64,000 bases of DNA from NCBI GenBank assembly GCA_023212725.1, contig JALBYF010000018.1, positions 208,412 through 272,411 of the forward strand, given 5' to 3'. The notes under the pieces were generated by a model. It made no database searches. It had not been told where the DNA came from and saw nothing but the letters and a program-made list of their open reading frames with translations. Positions 53,664 to 63,896 of the stretch are shown here, in pieces (within the stretch, counting starts at the first letter, position 1; the number at the start of each line of letters is the position of its first letter). The position numbers and the translations under genes are program-made. The stretch is from Tranzscheliella williamsii (Eukaryota; Basidiomycota; Ustilaginomycetes; Ustilaginales; Ustilaginaceae).

Positions 53664-55412
53664 TTACATGAGCCAGTCCCAGAACCTGTGCAATGGAGTT
53701 TTGTCGACTTGCTCTTCCTTGATCTTTTCCATTTCCTCGTTCTCGTCGATTTGCCTCCTACCAGTGTCGAAGTCCATCTGGCTAAGACTGACGAAGTTGG
53801 TTTTGTGCCAGTACTTCCAGACAAGCCACAAGACCAAGAAAAAGGGAATGCAGATGTAGGTAGTGACGAATCCGCTCGTGCTCCATTGCCCGTTGATGAA
53901 GACCGTGAATCCAGCAAAGAGCAGGACCAATCCGAGGAAGAAGATGCCGAAATATGTAAGGTAGGGCTGCAACGGTGCCATGTACGGTAAGGTGCTTCGC
54001 GGAATGCCGTGGTACTTGAGTCCATGATAGAAGCGAGCATACGTACAGAGAATGATGACCCAAGCGATGATAACAGAGATGGCCGAAACGGCGTAGAGGT
54101 ACTCGAAGGCTTGTTCGGCACCACCGGTACCACATGACATATAGGCGAGGGGTCCAAATAAGCTTGTGACGACCAGAGCCCAGACGGGTAAACCTTCCTT
54201 GGTGCACTTGCGTAAAAAGCCAGGAGCTTTGTGTTCCAGGGCGAGGGCGTACAGCGTTCTGGAGGCGGCATAAAGATCTGAATTGGCAGCGCTCCAAGTG
54301 GTGATCAAGAGAACACCATTGACGAGATCAGGTAGCACCTTGATGGATGCGTTCGAAATGGCGAGGACAAATGGGGAAGCGCTGGCATCGCTGTCGCCAG
54401 TGAGGAGATGTGGATCGTTGTAGGGTACAACCAAACCGACCATGAAGATAGCAAGGACATAAAAAAGGATGATGCGCCAAAAGACACGCTTGATGGCCTT
54501 CGGAACATTCTTGCGTGGGTTTTCAACCTCACCAACGGCTACGCCAATGATTTCTGTGCCGGCAAAACTGAAGGCAGCTTGGACGAAGATGTTCCAGAAA
54601 GCTAGGAACCGTCCGAAAGCGCCGCTGATGCCCCCAACAGGCTGACCTGTAACAGGGTCGGGTTTCCAGAAAAGCTGTGCCATAGGACCGGGATCCTTCC
54701 AGAAGCGAAAGCCGATTCTGTCTCCACGGGGACCGCCACCGAGATCGATAACGAGAGACACGATGATGAGGACGATGATAGCGACAACCTTGATGAGGCA
54801 GAACCAAAACTCGGTTTCGCCATAGTAGCGCACTCCAAGAGCGTTGACACCGATGACGAGGACAAGGAGGATGGAAATCCATGCAGCAGGATTGATAGAC
54901 TTGTCGGCGTCCCAGTACTGAATAATAATGGCGGAAGCCGAGATCTCTGTAGGAATGGTGATGCCGTAAGAGTACCAGTATGTCCATCCCAGAGCAAAAC
55001 CGAGACTGGGGTCGAGAAAACGGGATGCATGATGAGTGAAACCACCCGGCACAGCGAGTAGGGTGCTGACCTCCCCAAGGGCAACCATCATGGAGTAGAC
55101 CACAGTACCCATGACCATATAGGCAATGAGAGTGCTGACGGGCCCGGCAGTGCTCAGGGCGCCTCCGAGGCCAACGAACAGGCCGGTACCAATAGTTCCC
55201 CCGAGCGCGATCATCGAGAGATGCCTCTGCTTCAGGTTTCGCTTGACAGAGCCATCTTTGGAACACTCATCTAGGCCGAGGCGCTCCAGCGCACTGGGAT
55301 CCGAAGGCGACGAAACCTTTTCCACGCGGTCGGAGGAGGAGCGGCTGCTTTTCTCCGCACTGAGACAGGCAACGGTGCCAGCAATACCGCCCGAAACGTT
55401 TTGAGACGACAT
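53664..55412 (-). CDS. amino-acid permease (YAT/APC family)
   Basis: Intronless, 582 residues. The cytosolic N-terminus ends in VKRNLKQRHLSMIALGGTIG, leading into TM1 (GTGLFVGLGGAL), the yeast amino-acid transporter signature. About 12 membrane segments follow; TM6 region reads FSFAGTEIIGVAVGEVENPR, and TTWSAANSDLYAASRTLYALA is the conserved TM8 region. The C-terminal tail ends RFWDWLM, similar to the FWDW-type ending important for trafficking in Gap1-like permeases. It would import amino acids by proton symport across the plasma membrane; specificity cannot be read. The start is the first ATG (MSSQNVSGG). Confidence 0.93.
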   Translation of the reverse strand: MSSQNVSGGIAGTVACLSAEKSSRSSSDRVEKVSSPSDPSALERLGLDECSKDGSVKRNLKQRHLSMIALGGTIGTGLFVGLGGALSTAGPVSTLIAYMVMGTVVYSMMVALGEVSTLLAVPGGFTHHASRFLDPSLGFALGWTYWYSYGITIPTEISASAIIIQYWDADKSINPAAWISILLVLVIGVNALGVRYYGETEFWFCLIKVVAIIVLIIVSLVIDLGGGPRGDRIGFRFWKDPGPMAQLFWKPDPVTGQPVGGISGAFGRFLAFWNIFVQAAFSFAGTEIIGVAVGEVENPRKNVPKAIKRVFWRIILFYVLAIFMVGLVVPYNDPHLLTGDSDASASPFVLAISNASIKVLPDLVNGVLLITTWSAANSDLYAASRTLYALALEHKAPGFLRKCTKEGLPVWALVVTSLFGPLAYMSCGTGGAEQAFEYLYAVSAISVIIAWVIILCTYARFYHGLKYHGIPRSTLPYMAPLQPYLTYFGIFFLGLVLLFAGFTVFINGQWSTSGFVTTYICIPFFLVLWLVWKYWHKTNFVSLSQMDFDTGRRQIDENEEMEKIKEEQVDKTPLHRFWDWLM

Positions 55413-56635
55413 GATGTAGAGGAGCCGACCACGCAACAGCAATGCAGTGTTGCAGCAGCAGCAGTGTGAGGGCAGGAACCCTTACTCTAGCCTAACGAAA
55501 CGTAGCAACCTGAAGGGAAGGGAAAAGTATATGGACAAGAGAAAAGAAAGGAACAAGGTAGCAATCTGGAAGATATATGGATGTTGCTCATCGGCGACAT
55601 TCAGCAGGGTATGCGCAGGTATAGACAAGTACTCGCAAGGAGCAATATAGGCGAAGAGGAAACTTTTCTTGACGAGTTCTGCGCAGGCGGACGTATATTC
55701 CATATGTGAAAATTGAACTGAACTCGACGTTCCGAGGACTCGCGAAAAGGCCGGCCGGCGAATCGACGCACGAACAACATCAGATTACAGTACGTGCCCA
55801 CCAGAGGAGGCCTTATCAATATCTTCGGACGACAGGTCTTGCTCCGCCCTCTGTTTAAACCAGTTTCAGCCGTATTGTAGACGGGAGACTGGGTCAGGTC
55901 CGCCGCGATCACCGCCATATGCGAACGGAATCGTGGGCAGGCCGGTGATTGGACATTGGGGTGCCGAAGAGTTCATTCGACCGTTAGAGGCGAGCTAGCT
56001 TCCAGGTGAAGCAAGCACAAAATGCACATCGCACAACTGGCCTCCTCGTGTGATGTGTGGCTTCTCTGTGTTGTGCTCCTGTCCAAGAGAAAAATTTCGC
56101 CGAATGTGACAGTTCGTTTCGTAGCTGCCGCGGGTTGACCTTTTCAGCATTGTTGACCGGCTAATACCAGTTTCACGTTTTAGTTGTGCTGCCCGACTCT
56201 CGCATCAATTTGCACTTGGATTTATTACAGACGAGTCACATTTGTAACAAATATAGGATCAGTCCAAGTACTTTTCGAACTCCCAAGCGCACAGGATGCG
56301 GAACTACACATTTATTCGCAGGGAGCCGCCAATCATATCTAGAAGTCACAGTCACAGCTAGTGCTAACGGTATTACTAGAGGCGAAAAAACGTGTTGTAA
56401 GAGCGCCATCCTTGCCTTAAACTCCACACCGACTTTTTGGAAAACTAACACACGCACAAGCTGCAACTCACTCAGCTGAACCGTAAATTGTGAATCCTCG
56501 AACTCCACCAACACCACTCTCATACAAAGTCCTTATTTCGATCAGATCCCGCTTCCTCTGTCAAGCCTGACTCTTTCATCGGTGATCTGTCTCTAGGCTA
56601 AAGCATCCATACTGGCATTGCGTAAGTCGTCAGGA
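55413..56635. other. divergent promoter region, no gene seen
   Basis: This 1.2-kb region separates the permease and SPP2 starts. No open frame with recognisable motifs was found, nor repeats beyond CAG/GCA runs near 55450. Confidence 0.4.
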
Positions 56636-57895
56636 ATGCCGTCGAGCTTCACCGCGACCAGATTAGAGAAGCCTGCCAATACGAACGACAGACCCACGGC
56701 ATCATCCCGGCTTGACGCCTTTGCTGACTCTGACGAGGACGCTGGCGACCGCATCGAGCGCCGGTCTTCTGCAGCTTCTCGTAAGCGCTTCGTTGAAAAC
56801 CAGTCCACCTCATTCAACCGTGATACCGCTCGAAAGCGAAGCTCGTCCCCGGAGCTGAGGCGACACCGTATCATCCCGCTCTCCTCCGAGAACAATGACT
56901 GGCGACAGGACCGCAAGAGACGGCTTGGTGCCGCCTTGAACATACAGAACTTTGGCCCATTAGTGTCCATGCGAGCCTCCCATCGCGAACACACCTCTCA
57001 CGGCCCAAGTCAATCCGCTAATAATGATGAGCACGAGTCGTCCGACCGGATCAATGCTAGTCAACAGAAAAGCGGTCTCGAAGTGCGGCCAACACGACGT
57101 GCCGCAGCAGTGGCCGCGCAATCCGAAGAGCCACTTGCGTCGTCTTGTCTGAGTGCAAGCAGCGAGATCCTTGCGCCACGTACTACAAGTGCTACCCTTG
57201 GTGCAGCCGGAAACGACATCGTTGCAGAGTCAAACTTGGTGGGCACAGATCAAGAAGCGGTAAACGCGATTCTCGTCCGCCAGAATGTCGCTGGTTCCCA
57301 TGCCGAACAGTCTCAGCTCGTCATCCCGCAAGAAATTGAAGCCGACATACTCCATCACGACATCGATACACGTCCAGAAGCTCCATCTTTGGACGACTAT
57401 CAGGCCACACCCGTCGAGGAATTTGGCATGGCCTTGCTCAGGGGCATGGGTTGGAAAGAAGGAAATGGCGCAGGCAAGCATGGCAAAGGCCTTCAACGTG
57501 CTCCAGAGCCAAAAAAGCGTGCATCTCTTCTTGGCCTCGGTGCAAAAGAAAGGCCGACAGAAGAAGGACACGCCTCCCTCCCTTCGCTGCGGTCACCCTC
57601 TTCCCGCTCTCGTCAACCTACGTACAAAAAGCACCAACCTTACGTTCCAGTTGCCAGAGTCCCCGGGAAGCTAGAGGCGCCGCTCTCATCGCGTGCTTCG
57701 GAGGAGGAACGTCACAAGCGCGACAAGGTGAGATATACTCAGCATCCAAATTCCTCAAGCCCCCCTAGAGATCGACGGGACGATCCCTCCATTATCTCCC
57801 GCATCACTGATCACAGTTATCGGGACTACAATAGCAATACCCGTCGATCTGAGCACAGAGAGCCCCACTCGCACCGACGTAATGGTCATTCCTAA
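56636..57895 (+). CDS. SPP2: spliceosome G-patch protein Spp2/GPKOW
   Basis: Intronless, 419 residues from ATG 56636. The first ~240 residues are Ser/Arg-rich and disordered. The Spp2 G-patch lies at about residues 255-300: DYQATPVEEFGMALLRGMGW, KEGNGAGKHGKG and KKRASLLGLGAK. The C-terminus is basic and Arg/His-rich. In yeast Spp2 uses this G-patch to bind and activate the DEAH ATPase Prp2 just before the first catalytic step of splicing. GPKOW in animals adds KOW domains, which I do not see here, so the Spp2 form fits better. Confidence 0.88.
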   Translation: MPSSFTATRLEKPANTNDRPTASSRLDAFADSDEDAGDRIERRSSAASRKRFVENQSTSFNRDTARKRSSSPELRRHRIIPLSSENNDWRQDRKRRLGAALNIQNFGPLVSMRASHREHTSHGPSQSANNDEHESSDRINASQQKSGLEVRPTRRAAAVAAQSEEPLASSCLSASSEILAPRTTSATLGAAGNDIVAESNLVGTDQEAVNAILVRQNVAGSHAEQSQLVIPQEIEADILHHDIDTRPEAPSLDDYQATPVEEFGMALLRGMGWKEGNGAGKHGKGLQRAPEPKKRASLLGLGAKERPTEEGHASLPSLRSPSSRSRQPTYKKHQPYVPVARVPGKLEAPLSSRASEEERHKRDKVRYTQHPNSSSPPRDRRDDPSIISRITDHSYRDYNSNTRRSEHREPHSHRRNGHS

Positions 57896-58265
57896 CATTA
57901 GTGCCACTTCCTAACCGCTCATGCAAAGTTGCCTACTCTGCATAGTATTATACCCTATGTCTCGCTATGATGCATGAAGAGGATTTTTCGGAGAGTTGAT
58001 GTTTTGTTTCGTTGAGCGCTTGCGACCAGCTGCCTTATCCAGGTGAAGTCTCCGGAGTGAGCTCCTTTCCTTGTGTAAGTGTGCTGTCGAAATGGACTGA
58101 TGTAGTTGTTTTTCTTGCCGAGCGTAGAGGTCAAACACAATTGTCCAGTCCTTTCACATTCGCATTTGCTTCGGTGTAATTCACGGGTTCTTGTCTTTTG
58201 GTGCTACCATCCAAGCCACGCAACATTGTGTCTCATTTGTCGACCTACCTCGACCGCCACGCAAC
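57896..58265. other. intergenic, no gene seen
   Basis: The 370-bp interval between SPP2 and the membrane-protein gene shows no feature. Confidence 0.4.
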
Positions 58266-59545
58266 ATGGCAGCATTGCAAGCGCTTTGCTCGGTGGTGGA
58301 CAGTGTCCACCGGCACGGGAATCACCCACTGCATCCTCTCTATCTACCTGTTGGCGGGCTTAGCTTGCTTCATGCGCTCAGGGTCAGCCATGCAACGCGT
58401 CAAGTGGCTGGTGGTCGCCGCTCGAGGCTCAGCATCTACCAAGGCTTGTTGTTGAACCAGATTCTCATGCTCGGAGGTGCAGTGCTCAGTGGTCTCTTGC
58501 TCGCTGTTCCATCACCGCTTTTGCTCTCTTGGCCTGTCCTCGTTCTTTATGGCGGCACACACGCCGCGCTAGAAGCCAGCCAACTTGGTGCCCTTCTTTT
58601 GCAGCTGGGCGAACATCCTTTGTTCGGGATTGCGTAAGTAGCACTTGCAAAGCTTTACAATCTCTTTTCGTTCTAACGATGAAACATGAACCTCTACCTG
58701 CCTTGTCATTGTACAGCTTAGATCTGTCTTTTGCTAGCCTGGACGGCATCATGAGATCAGAAGGTATCATTGACTTCGGTGTACAAGAAGTACGTACATG
58801 CACACCCTTCTTGACCAGCTGTTATGCGGTCTAGTATTGATACAATTTGCTCTGTTGGGTGCTGTACCGCTCTAGGTGCTCAAGCATCCATCGCCGGCGA
58901 TCGCCACATCCATGTTCGCCGCGATAATCAATGCAGCCATTGTTGGTGGAGCAGTGCCCCTGCTCATAGATCTCTTCAAGCTCGACTCTCCCACTGGTGA
59001 CTGGGGCGTTAGGAGTCCTTCTTGGGTCCGCAATCCGTGGAGCTGCACCAACGATATGGCAAGCGCGTCCTTTACGGCGCTAGTCTACCTCTCCTTGACT
59101 GGGTCCATCCCTCTTCACGGACTCTCAGCTGTTTTTCCCAATGCTTTTACAGGCTCCGGGATTACGTGCCAGCCGAAAAATGCCTGCGCTCTTCTACTTG
59201 CCTCAGTGCTCACCTTGGAGCGTATCGCAAAGCTAAATCCTGCTTCCAACTTTGTTTCAACACGGCAAGGCACAAAGCGCCGCTGACACCAGTTGGCAAG
59301 CTGTCGATCTGCAAACAGACCTCGGGACGATCCTGTCAAAGCAAGTCTCACTTGACATGCCAGTAGCGACGAACGGATCACTTTTGGTTGTGGATAGTGG
59401 CGACCAGTTCGAAAAGCACGAGCGAGCTGTCGATGCAACTTTGGGCGCTGCGCCGGGTATGATGGCACTTTTGCAAGACGAGCAGCAGAAACAGGCAATG
59501 AATCTTGGGAAAACGATGGTGAATGGGTTGTTGAGCAGTCGCTGA
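58266..59545 (+). CDS. multi-pass membrane protein of unknown function
   Basis: Exons 58266-58633, 58717-58789 and 58876-59205 are well supported; a last exon 59270-59545 is joined through a weak donor (GTGCTC), giving 348 residues. Hydrophobic segments are near HPLYLPVGGLSLLHALRV, IYQGLLLNQILMLGGAVLSG, LLLSWPVLVLYGGTHAALEA, AIATSMFAAIINAAIVGGAV, and SASFTALVYLSLTGSIPLHG. A polar C-terminal tail ends MVNGLLSSR. The layout of six or so helices with HPL at the start is loosely like TRIC-type channels, but I would not assign it. Without the last junction the protein would end at 59286 in TRQGTKRR. Confidence 0.6.
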
Positions 59546-60215
59546 ATAGCGAGAGGGGGACTAGACGGGCTATCATTCGGCGCTAGTGGCGAGCATAGTT
59601 CTAGAAGCCTTAAGTTTTCCTATTGTTTCAGGTTGTTGGTAGAATCTGGATTATAAATTCTCCCCGTCCAAACTCTATCACTTGCGTCGTCATCGTGCAT
59701 GGTCCTCCTCCTCCCGTACCACAATTTGCTTGTTGCTCTCTTCCTAGCTTGAAGAGCTTGAGAGGTGCTGGTTCTACGGCACTGTGTTGAGGAAGAGATT
59801 GGCTGCCGGGTTGGATCCTTTTCGGGCACTGGTCGAAAGTGGCACCGTGGCGAGTGAGTCACACAGCCAAAGAATAATTTTTTTGTGCTCCCGCTACTCA
59901 GCTTTTCCTTCCACCTTTACAAATCTCTTGCATTCAAAGCATTGGTTTGAATATCAACGTCAAGCCGTCAGGTATCAATCTTGGATTCAATCACTAGGGT
60001 TTAACGCACTTTTGGAATCGCGTTTCCATGCTCCGAATCGTGCTTCCAGAGGCATTGGAAACACTTATTAGCAGGAGCGGTGGCCTGGAAACGCGATTCC
60101 AAAAGTGCGTTAAACCCTAGTGAATCTGCTTCTCTGCAAACATGCTGCTGATCTTTCTTGTGATATTATAGCCCTACAATTCAAGAAGCAGATCTGCCTC
60201 CTCACACACATCGCG
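59546..60215. other. intergenic region containing a MITE
   Basis: About 670 bp between two plus-strand genes hold no gene; 131 bp of it is the foldback element ending at 60122, 93 bp before the next start codon. Confidence 0.5.
59992..60122. mobile_element. 131-bp MITE with 36-bp perfect terminal inverted repeats
   Basis: The ends start CACTAGGGTTTAACGCAC and the 36-bp arms match base for base in inverted orientation. AAT flanks both sides (59989-59991 and 60123-60125), a 3-bp target duplication typical of CACTA-type elements. The arm shares the CACTAGG..GCAC..TGGAA.CGCG pattern with the 57-bp element at 53436-53492. It contains no gene and would depend on a transposase elsewhere. Confidence 0.88.
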
Positions 60216-62954
60216 ATGCATCTGATCAAGTCGAGGGGCTACATTGGCCTGTTCGGGCCACAAATTGATGCGATGGCTCCAGCCTCTACCATCCCCGTCC
60301 CGCGCCAAGCGACACCATTCCACGTCACGCTATTCACCAAAGCTGAGTTGGATCAGATTCCACAGAGCGATCTAGACGCTACACTACAAGAGCCTGTTGA
60401 TGATGAGATCGTCGATCTGGGTCTGGGTCAGCGTAGCGATGTGTACTTTGAGGTCATCTGGTGGCCTCAAGGAGAAATGCTTCGCCGCAAGCATGGTCTC
60501 CCACATAAAGATTTTCACATCACTCTCAGCAATACCGACGACCATACCGTGGACAAGAGCGTCTCTTCGCTGGTCCGACCTAGACAGCTTGACGAGAATG
60601 AGCTTGAGGTCATAGCTCGATCGCTCAATACAGAGCGCCAGCCGTTCGCCTCTAGAATGGCGCAATGCTTGGCGAATCATGACGCTGCTCGATTGTCTCC
60701 TTCCGCATTCGACAGCATCTTTCAGACTTTGCTGAAGCATGATCTGGTCGACAGCGCATGGCAGCTCGTTACCGATTGTCTCGCCACAAAGAAAGATTTC
60801 TTGCCTGCTCATGTCAGACGAGGCGATGTCTTCTTGCGTGACGAACGATGGAAGCTGGCCATGCTTTCTAACCAGAATGCTTGCGAGCTCGTTCTCGCAC
60901 ACGGTGGCGACGCGACCGAAAGCAAGGTGTACGCGCACTGTCTCAAGCAATTGCTCAAATGTGCAAAACACAAAGAGTTCGGCCCTCTCTTTGATGAAGA
61001 GGATGCCAAATGGCTTTCTTCCAATCCTCATCAAATGATGGATGCTGCGCTGTTAAGCACCGTATCTTTTCCGTCAGCCAGGCTTCGTCATGATCTTCAA
61101 GATTCAGCAAGTGTCTCTCCTGATGAGGTGCGGTGCACAGAGACGAGGCAGCGGGTGCATCTTGCCCGAATGGAAGGGTCATCGTCGATGACGTTTTTCA
61201 AGCTGCCTCGCTTCTTCAGCTGGCTCGTCCCTTACTATCTCGCCGTCATGAGCACGCCAAGAAACATGCAAGATATTGATGCTCTTGCAGCTCTTGGTAT
61301 CAAGCTTGTGGTCACGTTGACAGAAGAGGAGCCATTGCCTGCTGCCTGGTTTGCGTCCAAATCGATCAAGAATCACTTCTTGCCTGTCGCCAATTACAAA
61401 GCGCCAACCATTGCGCAGATCGAGACCTTCATTGATGCCGTCTTGCAGCAGCATAATTCACCATCTTTAGTGCATTGCGGAGGCGGGAAAGGGCGAGCGG
61501 GTACATTCGCAGCTTGCTATCTGTTGGCATGTGGCTTCTCTGAAGAACGGTTGGCTTACCCGGCCTTTTCTGCTTCTCAGGTCATTGAGATGCTCAGGGC
61601 ATTGCGGCCGGGAAGCATCGAAACGCGCGAGCAAGAAAAGTTCATTGGCAGCTACCTGCAGCATCTCTACCGCAATGCCGGCAAATCAGCTGCTTCTCCT
61701 CTCAATGAGCCAGAGACGCCATTGTTTTTGGATGGCAAAATCAACAGAGGCGTGTCATTGATTGTCTGCTGCGGGCTTCCCGGTAGCGGCAAGAGTCATT
61801 TTTCGCATGCACTACAAGAAGGTCTTGGATTCACTATCATCTCACAAGATGATGCCGGTGGGAAAGACGCCTGCTTTGCCGAGATGGGCGCTGCCGTCAA
61901 AGCGCAAAAGAAGATGATTGTCGACCGGTGCAACCCGACACCAGAGTCTCGCAAAGAATTCCTCACAATGGCATGGCGTCCCGCCGATGCCTTGTGTGTC
62001 TACTTTGACTACGAGGTGGCACTCTGCGTGCAAAGAGCGGATAAGAGGACAAATCATCCGACGATCCGGCAGGGCCGAGCGGATCGGATCGTCTCCTCCT
62101 TCGCCAAAAGCTTTGTTGCACCAACACGAGAAGAAGGGTTTGCCTGCATTGCCACAATCACGTCTTTCAAGGCAGCAGCAGAACTGCTCGAAATGCTGGG
62201 CTGCAAAACTGCCTCGTGGTCATTCACAAAGCAGCGCAAGGATATCTACAAGTTCCCACGGACGCGTCATCTTTTGAACTTTGGATCAGCGACGCGAGAC
62301 AATCTAATTATTTGCAAGAGCGATGTGGCTCTCTTTCTCGACACGAAAGACGGTAGCGTGGTCACCGTAGAAGAAAAAGTCGACGGTGCAAATCTGGGCA
62401 TCTCGATCGATCGCAAGACGCTCAAGTTCAAAGTCCAGAACCGATCGCATTACGTCAACAACAAGTCGCATGAGCAATTCAAGAAGATTGACAAGTGGTT
62501 GCAAGATCACTCGGAACAGCTATTTGAACTGCTGTGTGGCGATGATGACAGCAAGCATCTGATCTTGTACGGTGAATGGCTTTACGCAAAGCATTCGATC
62601 CATTACGACAAGTTGCCCGACACGTTTCTGGCGTTCGACCTGTACAATACCGATCTCGACAAATTTTACAGCAGACAAAAGCTCGCTGCTTTGCTGCGGG
62701 AATCTTCGAGGGGAGTGGCCGACAAATTGCATCAAGTGCCGCAAGTATCGACACCAGCACTCATCACAGAAGAATGGTTGGCGAGTGCGATCCAGTCGCC
62801 ATCTTCCTTCTACAAGGGTACAATTGAAGGCGTGTACTTGCGCAAAGAAAAGGGCGACTATCTTGTTGATCGAGCCAAGATTGTGCGGTCAGACTTTATT
62901 TCTGGAGATGAGCATTGGACAAAGGGCGGTGTCATCCCAAACAAGATAGGATGA
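60216..62954 (+). CDS. multidomain RNA-repair-like enzyme: 2H phosphoesterase, phosphatase, kinase and RNA ligase
   Basis: Intronless, 912 residues from ATG 60216 (ATG 60273 is equally possible, 893). Domains in order: a 2H phosphoesterase-like part with two HxT motifs, HVTLF (His36) and HITLS (His101); a helical TPR-like spacer (about 150-260); a dual-specificity phosphatase with HCGGGKGRAGT, catalytic Cys421; a P-loop kinase with GLPGSGKS (520-527); and an ATP-dependent nucleotidyltransferase with KVDGANLG, adenylation Lys721, LYGEWLYAKHS (~785), EGVYLRKEK (~871) and VDRAKIVR (~883). Fungal tRNA ligase Trl1 has ligase, kinase and phosphodiesterase in the opposite order and no phosphatase. 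All key residues are present. The domain set suggests healing and sealing of broken RNA; the substrate is unknown. Confidence 0.85.
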   Translation: MHLIKSRGYIGLFGPQIDAMAPASTIPVPRQATPFHVTLFTKAELDQIPQSDLDATLQEPVDDEIVDLGLGQRSDVYFEVIWWPQGEMLRRKHGLPHKDFHITLSNTDDHTVDKSVSSLVRPRQLDENELEVIARSLNTERQPFASRMAQCLANHDAARLSPSAFDSIFQTLLKHDLVDSAWQLVTDCLATKKDFLPAHVRRGDVFLRDERWKLAMLSNQNACELVLAHGGDATESKVYAHCLKQLLKCAKHKEFGPLFDEEDAKWLSSNPHQMMDAALLSTVSFPSARLRHDLQDSASVSPDEVRCTETRQRVHLARMEGSSSMTFFKLPRFFSWLVPYYLAVMSTPRNMQDIDALAALGIKLVVTLTEEEPLPAAWFASKSIKNHFLPVANYKAPTIAQIETFIDAVLQQHNSPSLVHCGGGKGRAGTFAACYLLACGFSEERLAYPAFSASQVIEMLRALRPGSIETREQEKFIGSYLQHLYRNAGKSAASPLNEPETPLFLDGKINRGVSLIVCCGLPGSGKSHFSHALQEGLGFTIISQDDAGGKDACFAEMGAAVKAQKKMIVDRCNPTPESRKEFLTMAWRPADALCVYFDYEVALCVQRADKRTNHPTIRQGRADRIVSSFAKSFVAPTREEGFACIATITSFKAAAELLEMLGCKTASWSFTKQRKDIYKFPRTRHLLNFGSATRDNLIICKSDVALFLDTKDGSVVTVEEKVDGANLGISIDRKTLKFKVQNRSHYVNNKSHEQFKKIDKWLQDHSEQLFELLCGDDDSKHLILYGEWLYAKHSIHYDKLPDTFLAFDLYNTDLDKFYSRQKLAALLRESSRGVADKLHQVPQVSTPALITEEWLASAIQSPSSFYKGTIEGVYLRKEKGDYLVDRAKIVRSDFISGDEHWTKGGVIPNKIG

Positions 62955-63238
62955 GAGAGAAGATGTGGTAGTGTTTTAGAATATCTTTTAACTCTAAGCC
63001 TAGCCCTAGGCGCTGTCCGGATCGCGCCAAAAAAGTCGAATTTCCGCTGTCTGTCTCTGCCAAAATGCGTCAAGATGGACAGCCAGTGATGACAGGCTGT
63101 CTGTGTCTCGACACTGCTCCAGTGCAATGCGGAATAGTTTTTTCACGACACACAAGGGTGGAAATTTGATGCGTCACAAAAGTTGAATTGGACACAGCTC
63201 TAGTGCCTTGATTATCCTGGCAGAGATGGACAAATTGC
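62955..63238. other. gene-free flank before the satellite region
   Basis: No gene is seen between the RNA-ligase-like gene and the tandem repeats that fill the last 760 bp. Confidence 0.4.
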
Positions 63239-63297
63239 AGAGACGGACTGAGAGACGGACTGAGAGACGGACTGAGAGACGGACTGAGAGACGGACA
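63239..63297 (+). repeat. 12-bp tandem repeat (GAGACGGACTGA)n
   Basis: About five head-to-tail copies are present, followed by the related GCAGAGACAGACAAATT words up to 63340. Confidence 0.92.
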
Positions 63298-63347
63298 GGG
63301 AGAGATTGCAGAGACAGACAAATTGCAGAGACAGACAAATGTTGGAA

Positions 63348-63374
63348 GGGTTAGGGGGTTAGGGGTTAGGGGTT
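63348..63374 (+). repeat. short telomere-like tract (TTAGGG-type)
   Basis: GGGTTAGGGGG, TTAGGGG and TTAGGGG follow in a row, close to the TTAGGG telomere repeat of many basidiomycetes. The tract is degenerate and only about four units long. Confidence 0.75.
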
Positions 63375-63537
63375 CCAAAACCTGTGACCAGTGCGCTTTT
63401 TGGGATTTGGCAGTGCAAAATCCATCCAAGCATGGCCAGGCATTGTGTCGACGCGTCAATATTCTTGTATTTGGGCAGTTGGATTTCAAAATGCTTGACG
63501 GCATCAGAAATACAGCTGTGAGTTGACACAATACAAA

Positions 63538-63896
63538 GTAAGATGACATGCTACAAAATCAAGATGACATGATACAACATGGGAAGATGACATACTACAA
63601 AAGGGGAAGATGACACGATACAAAATGTGGAACCTGGACAATACAATATTGTAGGTAGCATGGCAGGATGATATTGCTGGATGATGACATACTACAAAAT
63701 CAAGATGACACAATACAAAAGGCAAGATGACATGGTACAAAGCCATTGAAATGGGGGAATAACAAAAAAGGTAAATGTCCAAGTAGGTAGCACGACAGTA
63801 GATTAGTGCTGGATGATCACACACTACAAAATCAAGATGACACGGTACAAAGGTCAAGATGACATGGTACAAATATTGAGATGACACGATACAAAA
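63538..63896. repeat. minisatellite of AAGATGACAYRNTACAAAA units
   Basis: Some twelve imperfect ~20-bp copies of AAGATGACAYRNTACAAAA are present. A higher-order unit of about 132 bp starting GTAGGTAGCA is repeated (63651 and 63783), each followed by GCTGGATGAT and the same series of short units. Confidence 0.85.
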
